From assembly GCA_937893605.1 (NCBI GenBank), contig CALBGG010000105.1:1-27549 (forward strand): DNA of 27,549 nucleotides. The letters run 5' to 3'. The translations under genes and the position numbers were made by a program. How positions within the stretch are numbered: position 1 is the first letter of the stretch; each line of letters begins with the position of its first letter. This document shows positions 1 to 7,231 of this stretch, piece after piece. The notes below the pieces were generated by a model. It was not told the DNA's origin. It searched no databases and worked only from the letters and a program-made list of their open reading frames with translations. Source of the stretch: an uncultured Clostridia bacterium. GTDB lineage: Bacteria > Bacillota > Clostridia > Oscillospirales > Oscillospiraceae.

Positions 1-41
1 AAGCCAAAGTTGGAGCCAAACGAAGCGCGATTGTTTTCCAT
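1..41 (-). CDS. N-terminus of probable NSS-family sodium:amino-acid symporter (partial)
   Basis: An ATG at 39-41 on the minus strand follows a good ribosome binding site, AAGGAGA at 49-55, 7 nt upstream. Only 13 residues fit in the window: MENNRASFGSNFG. A short charged head followed by (R)xSFGSxxG is the usual beginning of bacterial neurotransmitter:sodium symporters, where it precedes the AGSAVGLGN-type first helix. That match and the RBS are the whole case. The start is well supported and the family is a guess from 13 residues. The rest of the gene lies outside the window to the left. Confidence 0.5.
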   Translation of the reverse strand, partial: MENNRASFGSNFG

Positions 42-55
42 AACTTTCTCTCCTT

Positions 56-484
56 TATTTTACCTTTGCCGCTAATCGCAAGCGGCGAAAAAACCGGCAG
101 CGTGTTAACTTCACATTAACTGTGCGCCAAATTTATAAGCAGACTTTACACTATATTCACACATTTTTCAATACTTTTTCGCTGTTTAAATATTAACTTT
201 CGCTTTCATTGGCTAAAGTTTTGTGCATATTTCACAAGGTATTTGATTTATTCATAGATGATATTACTAAAATTCATCTCCCGCAACAATTGTCAATTAT
301 TTAGCGCTCAATTTAGCGTTAACATCTTCTTAAACGGTGTGTTAAGCTTCTTTGCAAGAAAAAATTTGCTTCCTACTTGATTTTTAAAATTTATACTGTA
401 AAATATCAATGTTATAGACTAATAGTACGGCGACCGGCGGCCGATAACCGCGGAATGCTGGTTTCAGCAGAATGGAGACATGAA
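56..484. other. AT-rich divergent intergenic region
   Basis: About 430 bases separate the leftward symporter start from the rightward phosphoribosyltransferase. The stretch is much more AT-rich than the genes and has no convincing ORF. It holds a possible leftward promoter at 143-171 and a small leader hairpin at 69-87 (GCCGCT/AGCGGC arms). I found no good rightward promoter: TATAGA at 413-418 has only a weak TTTATA partner at 390-395. No known riboswitch class was recognised, including purine. Confidence 0.5.
143..171 (-). promoter_or_regulatory. Possible sigma-A promoter for the left-edge symporter
   Basis: On the minus strand TTGAAA (166-171) is followed after 17 nt by TAAAGT (143-148). 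A second -10 candidate, TATAGT, lies within the spacer. The pta promoter in this window uses the same two hexamers with the same spacing. This is a moderate match with a roughly 100-nt leader to the symporter start. Confidence 0.4.
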
Positions 485-1039
485 ATGACTTACGAAATGG
501 ACATTGCCGGCTTAAGGCGGGAGCTGCCCCTGTGCAAAGTCACAGACGACCTCTACATAGGCGCATTTGTCATGTTCGGCGATGTCGAGCTTACCGTTCA
601 CTGCGCAGCGGAGCTTCTCAAGAGAGCTCCCGAATATGACTACCTTATCGCTCCCGAGGCAAAGGCCATTCCCCTTATCTACGAAATGGCGCGTCAAAGC
701 GGCGCGGAGAAGTACTTCCTCGCCAGAAAAGGCCCTAAGGCTTATATGACCGGTGTGTTTGAGGTACATGTCAAGTCTATCACCACCATGGACGTGCAGC
801 GCCTCGTTATCGACACGGCGGACGCCGAGCTCATAAATGGCAAACGTATTCTTATCATTGACGACGTTATTTCTACCGGCGAAAGCCTTCGCGCCATGGA
901 AGAGCTCGTAACCCGCGCAGGCGGCAATATCGTCGGCAGAATGGCCGTTCTCGCAGAAGGCGCGGCGCAGAAGCGCGACGATATAATCGTCCTCGGAGAT
1001 CTTCCCCTGTTTAACCCCGACGGCACGGTAAAGGCCTGA
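485..1039 (+). CDS. Phosphoribosyltransferase, adenine/xanthine PRTase-like
   Basis: The product (184 aa) is a type I phosphoribosyltransferase, which transfers a nucleobase to the ribose of PRPP in purine salvage. The PRPP-binding signature is clear near residues 131-144 (RILIIDDVISTGES, with the Asp-Asp pair). An upstream RKGPKAY segment resembles the RK-G-K flexible loop of adenine PRTases. I chose the ATG at 485 because GGAGA at 474-478 is correctly spaced; the frame stays open upstream to a TTG at 377, but that extension has no family resemblance. The gene stands alone and is followed by repeat copy A. Base specificity (adenine, xanthine or other) cannot be read from the sequence, so no symbol is given. 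Confidence 0.85.
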   Translation: MTYEMDIAGLRRELPLCKVTDDLYIGAFVMFGDVELTVHCAAELLKRAPEYDYLIAPEAKAIPLIYEMARQSGAEKYFLARKGPKAYMTGVFEVHVKSITTMDVQRLVIDTADAELINGKRILIIDDVISTGESLRAMEELVTRAGGNIVGRMAVLAEGAAQKRDDIIVLGDLPLFNPDGTVKA

Positions 1040-1048
1040 TTTTCAGCG

Positions 1049-1194
1049 TGTCAAAAAGTCTGATAAATCAGACATTTTTGATGGCTATAATCTGATTTCG
1101 AGCGGGGCCTTTTCTCGCCGCGCCGCCGCTTCGCTACCCCTCGAGCTCCCCTGCTGCACGGCTGTCTTTCCTCAGCGGCATAGTTTTTTGACAG
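1049..1194 (-). repeat. Dispersed hairpin-rich repeat, copy A
   Basis: This 146-bp intergenic element begins TGTCAAAAA and ends TTTTTTGACAG, an inverted repeat of about 9 bp. Its reverse complement matches copy B at 19787-19989: both start CTGTCAAAAAAC, share TATGC-GCTGAG, share a GGGGAGCTCGAGGGG block, have CTCGAAnTnnGAT, and end in a hairpin of the form TCAAAAA-stem-loop-TTTTTGA. Here that end hairpin has GTCTGAT (1058-1064) pairing with ATCAGAC (1067-1073). It contains no ORF of note. It sits between two convergent genes. It resembles a miniature inverted-repeat (MITE or REP-like) element, but its mobility is inferred. Confidence 0.7.
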
Positions 1195-1199
1195 TCCGG

Positions 1200-1228
1200 A
1201 AAAAGCTCCCCCTGTGGGGGAGCTTTTT
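1200..1228. terminator. Bidirectional terminator between the PRTase gene and tadA
   Basis: AAAAAGCTCCCCC (1200-1212) pairs perfectly with GGGGGAGCTTTTT (1216-1228) over a 3-nt loop. A/T runs on both sides make it usable in both directions. On the minus strand it starts at the tadA stop codon (1228-1230). Confidence 0.85.
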
Positions 1229-1674
1229 TATCGCGTTTTTTTGAAAAAGTCCTTTAGCAGCTGTGCCGATTCCTCGGCAAGCACGCCGCCGTAGATAGCC
1301 GGCTTGTGCCCGTAGCGTTCCTCAAACAGATTGATGACGCTGCCGCACGAGCCGGTGTTTTCATCCTTTGCGCCGAAAACGACGGTCGGGATTCGTGAAT
1401 TTATTATGCCTCCGGCGCACATCGGGCAGGGCTCGAGTGTAACATATATAGTGCAGCCCGTAAGCCGCCAGTCGCCGACAGCGCGGCACGCCTCGCGTAT
1501 GGCCTCAAGCTCGGCGTGGCGCGTCGCGTCGTGGCTCTCTTCACGCTTGTTGCGGCCGCAGCCTATTATACTTCCTTTCGAGTCGGCTATCACGCAGCCG
1601 ACCGGTATCTCGCCCTCGTCAAAGGCCTCACGCGCAAGGGTAAGCGCTGCCGTCATATATTCTTCTCTGTCCAT
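1228..1674 (-). CDS. tadA: tRNA-specific adenosine deaminase TadA
   Basis: TadA deaminates the wobble adenosine-34 of tRNA-Arg(ACG) to inosine. The 148-residue product has the normal family length and the complete zinc site: His53-Ala-Glu55 (proton shuttle Glu) and PCPMC with Cys83 and Cys86. The NTGSCGSVINLF stretch after the active site matches the TadA pattern and separates it from cytidine or guanine deaminases. The ATG at 1674 is preceded by an AGGTGGG ribosome binding site. The gene is monocistronic, with its own promoter at 1704-1732 and a terminator overlapping its stop codon. Confidence 0.93.
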   Translation of the reverse strand: MDREEYMTAALTLAREAFDEGEIPVGCVIADSKGSIIGCGRNKREESHDATRHAELEAIREACRAVGDWRLTGCTIYVTLEPCPMCAGGIINSRIPTVVFGAKDENTGSCGSVINLFEERYGHKPAIYGGVLAEESAQLLKDFFKKTR

Positions 1675-1703
1675 TTATACACCCACCTATTCTATGTTTT
1701 CAT

Positions 1704-1732
1704 ATTATACCGCAATTTTTAGTTCTTTACAA
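1704..1732 (-). promoter_or_regulatory. tadA promoter
   Basis: On the minus strand TTGTAA (1727-1732), a 17-nt spacer and a perfect TATAAT (1704-1709) precede tadA by about 30 nt. The -35 box overlaps that of the divergent promoter at 1726-1754. Confidence 0.75.
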
Positions 1733-1754
1733 GGCGCTTGCTTTGAGCTACTAT
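1726..1754 (+). promoter_or_regulatory. Promoter of the first NhaC-family gene
   Basis: TTTACA (1726-1731), 17 nt, then TACTAT (1749-1754) lies just upstream of the antiporter start at 1777. Its -35 box covers the same bases as the tadA -35 box on the other strand, so polymerase probably cannot occupy both promoters at once. Confidence 0.7.
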
Positions 1755-1776
1755 GTAACGGTGAGGTGAAAAAAAT

Positions 1777-3081
1777 ATGCATTTTGCGGCATTCGGTCTG
1801 TTCGCGGCGGCGCTCATCGTCTGCGTAATATTTGATCTGTCGGTGATCTATGCCCTGTTGGCCGGACTTCTGATATTCACCCTGTGTGCCTTTAAATCGG
1901 GGCACGGGGCAAAAGATATATTAAGAATGATGCTCGACGGCGTAAAAACCGCAAAGAACGTCATTCTGAGCCTTGCGCTGATAGGTATGCTGACCGCTCT
2001 GTGGCGTGCGTCCGGAACAATACCGGCCATTATATGCTACGCTTCCTCGCTTATCCAACCGAAAACCGTGGTTCTTATGAGCTTTGTTCTAAACTGCGCA
2101 GTCTCAATGCTCACGGGCACAGCCTTCGGCACAGTGGCAACGATGGGCGTCATAAGCATGACTATGGGCATTGCGATGGGCGCAGAGCCGATGCTGCTCG
2201 GCGGCGCAATACTTTCGGGCGCGTATTTCGGCGACCGGGCCTCGCCGATGTCGACAAGTGCGCTGCTGGTCAGCGAGCTCACGGAGACAAACGTTTTTGA
2301 AAATATTCGCAGCATGCTGCGCCGCTCGCTCGTTCCTTTTATCGTCTGCTGCCTGATCTACGCGGCGGCAGGCTTTGCCGCACACACCGGCGGTGAAACG
2401 CCGGAACTCGGCAGCCTGTTTTCAAAGGAGCTGCGCCTGCACTGGCTGTGCCTTATACCGGCGCTGCTGGTCATAATAATGTCGATTTTGAAGATTAGAG
2501 TTCAGATAACCATGGCGGCGAGCATTATTTCCGCTGCAATACTCTGCCTTGCATTGCAGCGCGACAGCATCTCCTCGGTTTTTCTGGCTGCCGTTACAGG
2601 TTTTCACGCGCAGGACGCTCAGCTTGCGAGCTTGCTCGACGGAGGCGGCATAACCTCCATGCTGCGAAGCATGGCGATAATATTCATCTCCTCAACTTAT
2701 GCCGGAATCTTCTCCGGCGCAGGGCTGCTTGATGAGATAAAAGAGCATATCCACACCCTGAGTCTGCGAATAAGTGCATTCGGAGCGGTGCTCGTAACGG
2801 CGCTTATGACCTCCGGCATAAGCTGCAATCAGACGCTTTCGATCATGCTAACCCATCAGCTTTGCCGCGACACGGAGCCGGATCGTAAGCGTCTGGCGCT
2901 GTATATTGCGGACACGGCTATAGTACTCGCAGCACTTATCCCCTGGTCTATCGCCTGCTCTGTGCCGCTTGATTCCATCGGTGCGCCTGATTCGAGCCTT
3001 TTGGCGGCAAGCTTTCTGTATCTGCTTCCGATTTGGAGCATGATAAAAGCCGCACATGAAAAAGCACACGCTGTAGGCTAA
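1777..3081 (+). CDS. NhaC-family Na+/H+ antiporter-like membrane protein
   Basis: The 434-residue product is a polytopic inner-membrane transporter with about ten hydrophobic segments. Family motifs are TGTAFGTVATMGV (residues 113-125) and GDRASPMSTSA (152-162), equivalents of the TGTSWGT and GDHxSPISD motifs of NhaC/Na_H_antiporter proteins. GAGGTG just upstream serves as ribosome binding site for the ATG at 1777. The substrate is uncertain: NhaC relatives exchange Na+/H+, malate-lactate, or carry amino acids. Unlike the second family member in this window (3737-5293), it has no riboswitch. It is probably monocistronic, ending in the terminator at 3064-3098. Confidence 0.85.
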   Translation: MHFAAFGLFAAALIVCVIFDLSVIYALLAGLLIFTLCAFKSGHGAKDILRMMLDGVKTAKNVILSLALIGMLTALWRASGTIPAIICYASSLIQPKTVVLMSFVLNCAVSMLTGTAFGTVATMGVISMTMGIAMGAEPMLLGGAILSGAYFGDRASPMSTSALLVSELTETNVFENIRSMLRRSLVPFIVCCLIYAAAGFAAHTGGETPELGSLFSKELRLHWLCLIPALLVIIMSILKIRVQITMAASIISAAILCLALQRDSISSVFLAAVTGFHAQDAQLASLLDGGGITSMLRSMAIIFISSTYAGIFSGAGLLDEIKEHIHTLSLRISAFGAVLVTALMTSGISCNQTLSIMLTHQLCRDTEPDRKRLALYIADTAIVLAALIPWSIACSVPLDSIGAPDSSLLAASFLYLLPIWSMIKAAHEKAHAVG

Positions 3082-3098
3082 AAGCTTACAGCGTGTGT
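3064..3098. terminator. Terminator overlapping the end of the first NhaC gene
   Basis: CACACGCTGTA (3065-3075) pairs with TACAGCGTGTG (3087-3097), followed on the plus strand by a T-rich tract. The left arm lies inside the last codons of the antiporter gene (stop 3079-3081). The peptidase gene converges on it from the other side. Confidence 0.75.
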
Positions 3099-3127
3099 TC
3101 TTATTTGTTTGTTTTTTGCTTGCACTA

Positions 3128-3733
3128 TCAGGCTCTGACAACGCTCACTGCCTGCATGTGCTGCTTTTTGTATCGATCCTCGACGGTGGCTCTGTCATAG
3201 GCAATGGTGCCGTTGTTGTTCCACGGATCGTTGAATATATAATGCGTATCATCATAACCGACAAGAAGCATGCAGTGCTCGTTTGAAAGCCATGTGAAAT
3301 CCTCGCCGCTGTCCTTGAGCTTCCAGCACGGTCCGACGATGATATCTCGAAGATCGATGGTCGCCCAAAGAGCAACGGGCATGTCGTTATCAATGTATGT
3401 GCTCAGAAGATACGAAATATCGCGCCCTGTTTCGTCAATCACCCGATACTTGTCTCCAAGCACGCGCTGCATGGCCTTTTGGATCACCGGCGCATAGCAG
3501 CCCATGGCGTCCTTGTCATAGGGGTCTCCGACAAATTTGTCATATGGACTCGGACCGTATAAAGCTCCGCCGACTTCCGTGAAGTCTTCTTTTTCAAGGT
3601 AGTTGTCAATGAAGTCGTATATGGAAATATCACAGCCGAGGTACTGAAGGAGCATGACCGCCGTTACGCTTTCGCAGCCTGTGAGGGCTCCGCCGCCGGT
3701 CTGATCAATATATGGTACATTGATCTTCTTCAT
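3128..3733 (-). CDS. C39-like cysteine peptidase-family protein
   Basis: The 201-residue product fits the Peptidase_C39_2 (papain-like) fold. It opens with VPYIDQ, has a candidate nucleophile Cys20 in TGCESVTAVMLLQYLG, a His153 in EHCMLLVGYDD and an Asp169 in FNDPW, the expected Cys-His-Asp order. There is no signal peptide or membrane segment, so it is probably cytoplasmic, unusual for a family often exported or fused to ABC exporters. It starts 3 bp after the stop of the lysine-riboswitch-controlled transporter, so the two are almost certainly co-transcribed. Its substrate is unknown. It could cleave peptides or act as an acyl- or amidotransferase-like relative. Confidence 0.75.
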   Translation of the reverse strand: MKKINVPYIDQTGGGALTGCESVTAVMLLQYLGCDISIYDFIDNYLEKEDFTEVGGALYGPSPYDKFVGDPYDKDAMGCYAPVIQKAMQRVLGDKYRVIDETGRDISYLLSTYIDNDMPVALWATIDLRDIIVGPCWKLKDSGEDFTWLSNEHCMLLVGYDDTHYIFNDPWNNNGTIAYDRATVEDRYKKQHMQAVSVVRA

Positions 3734-3736
3734 TGC

Positions 3737-5293
3737 TTATGCTGCATCCTGTACCTTCTTTTTATTTGAGACCTTATAAAGCGCCATGATGACAGCCAGC
3801 ATGATAACGATGGAAATAGGCAGCGCGATATACCAGTGCTTTACGGCGCCGGCAATGATAAAGCTTACAGCCGACACTGCAATGACGGGAAAAGCATACT
3901 GCATCTGAGTTTCAACGTGATTTATGTGGTTGCACTGAGCTCCGGCAGAGGACATAATGGTCGTATCGGAGATGGGAGATATATGATCGCCGCAGACAGC
4001 GCCCGCCATGGTAGCGGAAATGCAGATTGTCATTACCTCGGGCATGCTTGCGCACATGGGAACGATGATCGGGATCAGAATGCCCATGGTACCCCACGAG
4101 GTGCCGGTGGAGAAGCCGAGAAGGCATGCTACAAGGAAGATAGCGACGGGCAGGAAAATGCTGACCGCAGTGCTGTTGCTGAAAATACCCTGCACAAAGG
4201 TGCCGATACTAAGCTGGTCAACAAGACCCTTGAGCGTCCAGGCAAAGATCAGAACGGTGATGGCGGGGATCATGACCTTGAAGCCCTCTACCAGGCTGCC
4301 TATGAATTCGCGCGCGCTGACGATCTTCCTGGGAATGTACAGTATTGCCATGACGATAACGGTCATAAATGTTGCGAACACAAGCGACAGGCTTGCCGAG
4401 CAGTTTGCGAAAGCGTCGATCAGGTTTTCCGCGCCGCTCTGATATCCGGTAAGGATCATTGCGAATACTGCGGTAGCAATAAGTACGATGATCGGGATGA
4501 GCAGATCGGATACGCGCCCCTTGCTGCTGCCCTCCTGCTCTGACTGCTCCATATCCTTAAACTCCTCGCCGCCGGAGGTGAACAGATCGCCCTTTGCCGC
4601 GTTGAGCTCATGGCGGCGCATCTTTCCGAAGTCAATAAGGAAAAAGCTCGTGAAGAAGACCATGATAAGCGTCAGTATAGCATAGAAGTTAAAAGGAATA
4701 GCCGCGCAGAACATCTGGAAGCCGTTTATGTCATAGCCCTCGGGAATGTAGCTGCTGACAGCGGCCGCCCAGCTGGAGACCGGCGCGAGGATGCATACGG
4801 GCGCGGCGGTAGCGTCAATGATATACGCAAGCTTTGCGCGGGATACCTTGTATTTGTCGGTTATCGGGCGCATAATGTTGCCGACCGTCAGGCAGTTGAA
4901 ATAGTCGTCGACAAAGATCAGAATGCCGAGCGCCGAGGTGGACAGCATAGCTCCCCTCTTGCTTTTTATGTGCTTGCTCGCCCATGCACCGTAAGCCCTT
5001 GACGCGCCGGACTTTGCAAGCAGGATAATGATCATGCCGAGCAGAACATCAAATATCAGGATATTGAGATCCATATTGTCGGCCATGGAAGCGAACAGCC
5101 GCTCAAAGCTCCCCCATGCGACATTTCCGACCGACGGCCAAAATCCGATGCCGGCAGGTACAAGCGAAACGGAAACAAACACTGCCGCCAGCAGGCAACC
5201 GGCAAACAGAGAGCTGTAAACTTCTTTTGTTATCAGTGCCAATATGATTGCCACGAGCGGCGGAACGATAGCCCAAGCTGTACCGATAAACAT
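3737..5293 (-). CDS. lysW: LysW-like lysine transporter, NhaC superfamily
   Basis: The 518-residue polytopic membrane protein has NhaC-superfamily motifs STGTSWGT (residues 395-402) and GDHISPISD (435-443). The ATG at 5293 is chosen because AGGAGGT lies at 5303-5309. The frame extends to 5356, but that extension would translate the riboswitch terminator hairpin. A lysine riboswitch (5388-5550) precedes the gene. NhaC-superfamily transporters under L-box control have been assigned as lysine carriers (LysW), so lysine uptake is the best prediction for an otherwise generic 'Na+/H+ antiporter'. High lysine should switch the gene off. It is followed within 3 bp by the C39-like peptidase gene. Confidence 0.8.
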   Translation of the reverse strand: MFIGTAWAIVPPLVAIILALITKEVYSSLFAGCLLAAVFVSVSLVPAGIGFWPSVGNVAWGSFERLFASMADNMDLNILIFDVLLGMIIILLAKSGASRAYGAWASKHIKSKRGAMLSTSALGILIFVDDYFNCLTVGNIMRPITDKYKVSRAKLAYIIDATAAPVCILAPVSSWAAAVSSYIPEGYDINGFQMFCAAIPFNFYAILTLIMVFFTSFFLIDFGKMRRHELNAAKGDLFTSGGEEFKDMEQSEQEGSSKGRVSDLLIPIIVLIATAVFAMILTGYQSGAENLIDAFANCSASLSLVFATFMTVIVMAILYIPRKIVSAREFIGSLVEGFKVMIPAITVLIFAWTLKGLVDQLSIGTFVQGIFSNSTAVSIFLPVAIFLVACLLGFSTGTSWGTMGILIPIIVPMCASMPEVMTICISATMAGAVCGDHISPISDTTIMSSAGAQCNHINHVETQMQYAFPVIAVSAVSFIIAGAVKHWYIALPISIVIMLAVIMALYKVSNKKKVQDAA

Positions 5294-5329
5294 AATACAA
5301 CTACCTCCTGAAAATGTGATAATGACAAA

Positions 5330-5359
5330 ATCGTGCCGCACATGAATATGCGGCACGAT
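5330..5359 (-). terminator. Terminator hairpin of the lysine riboswitch expression platform
   Basis: On the minus strand ATCGTGCCGCA (5349-5359) pairs perfectly with TGCGGCACGAT (5330-5340), followed by TTTTGTC. It lies between the aptamer and the transporter's ribosome binding site, where an intrinsic attenuator is expected. The T tract is short. I could not define the alternative antiterminator pairing. Confidence 0.75.
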
Positions 5360-5387
5360 AGGAAAAATACTATTGCAGATATTTTCT

Positions 5388-5550
5388 TATGCAAAGCTCT
5401 CCACTATCGTGACAGTGCGCACCATGTTCTGGCACGCCCCAGAAGTCTGACCTGACAGGGAGCAGCCTTCTTCGGCGGAGCTTCCTTTCCGTTTTTTCAT
5501 GCTGTCACAAAACAAAAAACGTACTGATAAGCACCGCGCCTCTTAGCATA
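5388..5550 (-). ncRNA. Lysine riboswitch (L box)
   Basis: Read on the minus strand, the conserved L-box core is present in order: AGAGGCGCGG (5534-5543), CAGTAC (5521-5526), GGAAAGGAAGC (5480-5490), CGCCGAAG (5470-5477), CTGGGGC, then CTGTCAC-GATA-GTGGAGAGC near 5396-5415. Closing stem P1 forms between TATGC-T-AAG (5550-5542) and CTT-T-GCATA (5396-5388). P4 can form as GCGTGCCA/TGGTGCGC and P5 as CAC-GATA-GTG. This matches the published lysine aptamer layout as seen in Bacillus subtilis lysC. A promoter lies 28 bp upstream and a terminator hairpin downstream. It should lower lysW and peptidase expression when lysine is plentiful. Confidence 0.9.
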
Positions 5551-5577
5551 ACATGAATCGGGTGATTTGTTGGCTTG

Positions 5578-5606
5578 ATAATAGCACCAACACCTGTTCA
5601 AGTCAA
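5578..5606 (-). promoter_or_regulatory. Promoter of the lysine riboswitch / lysW transcript
   Basis: TTGACT (5601-5606), a 17-nt spacer and TATTAT (5578-5583) on the minus strand form a strong sigma-A promoter. Transcription would start near 5571, about 20 nt before the first stem of the riboswitch. Confidence 0.8.
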
Positions 5607-5701
5607 TTGTAAATTCACATTTTATTTACATATCGTCAATGTTAACAATGCCTTGCCGCTATAAACGGCTTTACTTGTACATATGACCGGGTATTTACGC
5701 A

Positions 5702-5729
5702 AAAATGCCGCCCTGACGAGCGGCATTTT
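5702..5729 (-). terminator. pta terminator
   Basis: AAAATGCCGC (5702-5711) pairs with GCGGCATTTT (5720-5729). Read on the minus strand it lies 15 bp after the pta stop and is followed by a T run. Confidence 0.8.
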
Positions 5730-5744
5730 CAGACTGTATTTGTA

Positions 5745-6743
5745 TTACTTGAGTGCTGCGGTAATGATGGACATCTGGTAGACCTCCTCCGCATTGCAGC
5801 CGCGGGAAAGGTCGTTTATCGGAGCATTCAGACCCTGCAGGATGGGGCCGTATGCGGCAAAGCCGCCGAGGCGTGCTGCGATCTTATAGCCGATGTTGCC
5901 GGACTGGATCTCGGGGAAGATGAAGGTGTTTGCATAGCCGGCCACGGGAGAACCGGGGAACTTAAGCTGACCGACAACGGGAGAAACGGCAGCGTCAAAC
6001 TGCATCTCGCCGTCGAGCTTAAGCTCGGGAGCAAGCTTCTTTGCTTCCTCGGTAGCATTGCGCACGAGGTCAACATTGGGTCCCTTGCCGCTGCCCTTTG
6101 TGGAGTAAGACAGCATTGCGACCTTCGGGTCGATGCCGAAGACCTTTGCGGTCTCTGCTGTGGCTATTGCGACCTCGGCCAGCTTCTGAGCCGCGGTGAA
6201 GGTAACGTTGCCTTCCTTGTCTACAGTGTCCTGATAGTCGATGTTTATCGCACAGTCGCCCATTGCGAGGGTCTCGTCACCGCGGATCATGATAAAGCAG
6301 GAGGACACGAGGTGTGCGCCCTTCTTGGTCTTGACGAGCTGGAGTGCCGGACGGACGGTATCCGCGGTGGAATAGGTAGCGCCGCCAAGCAGGCAGTCTG
6401 CAACACCCATCTTGACGAGCATGGTGCCGAAGTAGTTGCCCTTGGAAAGAGCTGCACGACAGTCCTCTGCGCTCATCTTGCCCTTGCGCAGTGCAACCAT
6501 CTCGTTGACCATTGCGTCCATGCCTTCATAGGTTGCGGGATCGAGGATCTCAAGACCTTCAATATCAAAGCCGCCCTTTGCGGCCGCCGCCTTGACCTCA
6601 TCGACGTTGCCGACAAGTATCGGGGTCAGGAAGCCGTCCTTCTTCAGACGTGCCGCAGACTCGAGGATGCGAGCGTCGCTGCCCTCGGTGTAGACGATCT
6701 TTCTCGGATCGTTTTTGAGAACTTCAACAAGATTTTCAAACAT
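5745..6743 (-). CDS. pta: Phosphate acetyltransferase
   Basis: The 332-residue protein is a short (class I) phosphate acetyltransferase, converting acetyl-CoA and phosphate to acetyl phosphate and CoA in fermentative acetate formation. Typical segments are the start KIVYTEGSDARILESAARL, the middle stretch with SYSTKGSGKGP, and the C-terminal LQGLNAPINDLSRGC. Length is normal for the family (about 330). The ATG at 6743 follows a GGAGG site. The acetate kinase gene is not adjacent. Phosphate butyryltransferases are related, but the KGSGKGP and NDLSRGC motifs favour Pta. Confidence 0.93.
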   Translation of the reverse strand: MFENLVEVLKNDPRKIVYTEGSDARILESAARLKKDGFLTPILVGNVDEVKAAAAKGGFDIEGLEILDPATYEGMDAMVNEMVALRKGKMSAEDCRAALSKGNYFGTMLVKMGVADCLLGGATYSTADTVRPALQLVKTKKGAHLVSSCFIMIRGDETLAMGDCAINIDYQDTVDKEGNVTFTAAQKLAEVAIATAETAKVFGIDPKVAMLSYSTKGSGKGPNVDLVRNATEEAKKLAPELKLDGEMQFDAAVSPVVGQLKFPGSPVAGYANTFIFPEIQSGNIGYKIAARLGGFAAYGPILQGLNAPINDLSRGCNAEEVYQMSIITAALK

Positions 6744-6761
6744 TTAATTTTCCTCCAATAA

Positions 6762-6779
6762 TGCGGCATTTCTGCCGCA
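6762..6779 (-). promoter_or_regulatory. Hairpin in the pta 5' leader
   Basis: TGCGGCA (6762-6768) pairs with TGCCGCA (6773-6779) over a TTTC loop, ending 5 nt upstream of the pta ribosome binding site. It could stabilise the message or tune translation. No known regulatory RNA class was recognised. Confidence 0.4.
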
Positions 6780-6795
6780 AAAAATTCCGAGTACC

Positions 6796-6824
6796 ACTTT
6801 ATCACTACCTCGGAAATTTTTCAA
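6796..6824 (-). promoter_or_regulatory. Probable pta promoter
   Basis: On the minus strand TTGAAA (6819-6824), 17 nt, TAAAGT (6796-6801). The match is moderate, with a leader of about 45 nt including the hairpin at 6762-6779. Confidence 0.5.
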
Positions 6825-6843
6825 GTATTTAGCCCGATTTCTA

Positions 6844-6872
6844 TTTACAAACCACGATATCATATGTATAAT
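6844..6872 (+). promoter_or_regulatory. Promoter of the xre-lepA operon
   Basis: TTTACA (6844-6849), 17 nt, perfect TATAAT (6867-6872), followed by a GGGGAGAG ribosome binding site and the XRE start at 6911. It is divergent from the pta promoter, with about 20 bp between the two -35 boxes. Confidence 0.8.
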
Positions 6873-6910
6873 ATACAAACTGTAATCATTTTGGGGAGAG
6901 AATATAATAA

Positions 6911-7231
6911 ATGTACGAATACGACAAGAGAAGCTTTGCGCAGATACTTTCCGAGCTGCGCCGCACGGCGGGGCTTAGCCAGCGCAAGGCCGCTGCCGAT
7001 CTTGGGATAAGCCAGGCCCTTTTGAGTCACTATGAAAACGATGCACGCGAACCGGGGCTTCACTTTGTTTGCCGCGTTTGCGATTATTATAACGTAACGG
7101 CCGACTATCTGCTCGGCCGCTCGCCCAATCCCGACGGCGTTGACAGAGGCGCGGATATAGCCCGCGTTTTCATCGCAGAAATGCGCAGCCTTGCCAATAA
7201 GACCGAGGCCGCTTTGGAGGAACTGACATGA
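6911..7231 (+). CDS. XRE-family HTH transcriptional regulator
   Basis: The 106-residue protein has an N-terminal Cro/C1-type helix-turn-helix at about residues 8-65 (LRRTAGLSQRKAAADLGIS, then LLSHYENDAREP and the usual YYNVTADYLLGRS end). A short C-terminal tail of about 40 residues has no recognisable ligand domain. GGGGAGAG precedes the ATG. Its stop overlaps the lepA start (ATGA at 7228-7231), so the two are translationally coupled. Its target is unknown. Autoregulation, or control of the divergent pta promoter, is plausible from position alone. Confidence 0.85.
   Translation: MYEYDKRSFAQILSELRRTAGLSQRKAAADLGISQALLSHYENDAREPGLHFVCRVCDYYNVTADYLLGRSPNPDGVDRGADIARVFIAEMRSLANKTEAALEELT

Noticed and set aside
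3836..4543. 235-codon plus-strand ORF inside the lysW-like gene
   Set aside because: Its composition is rich in His, Cys and Asp without motifs, typical of an antisense frame of a membrane protein gene.
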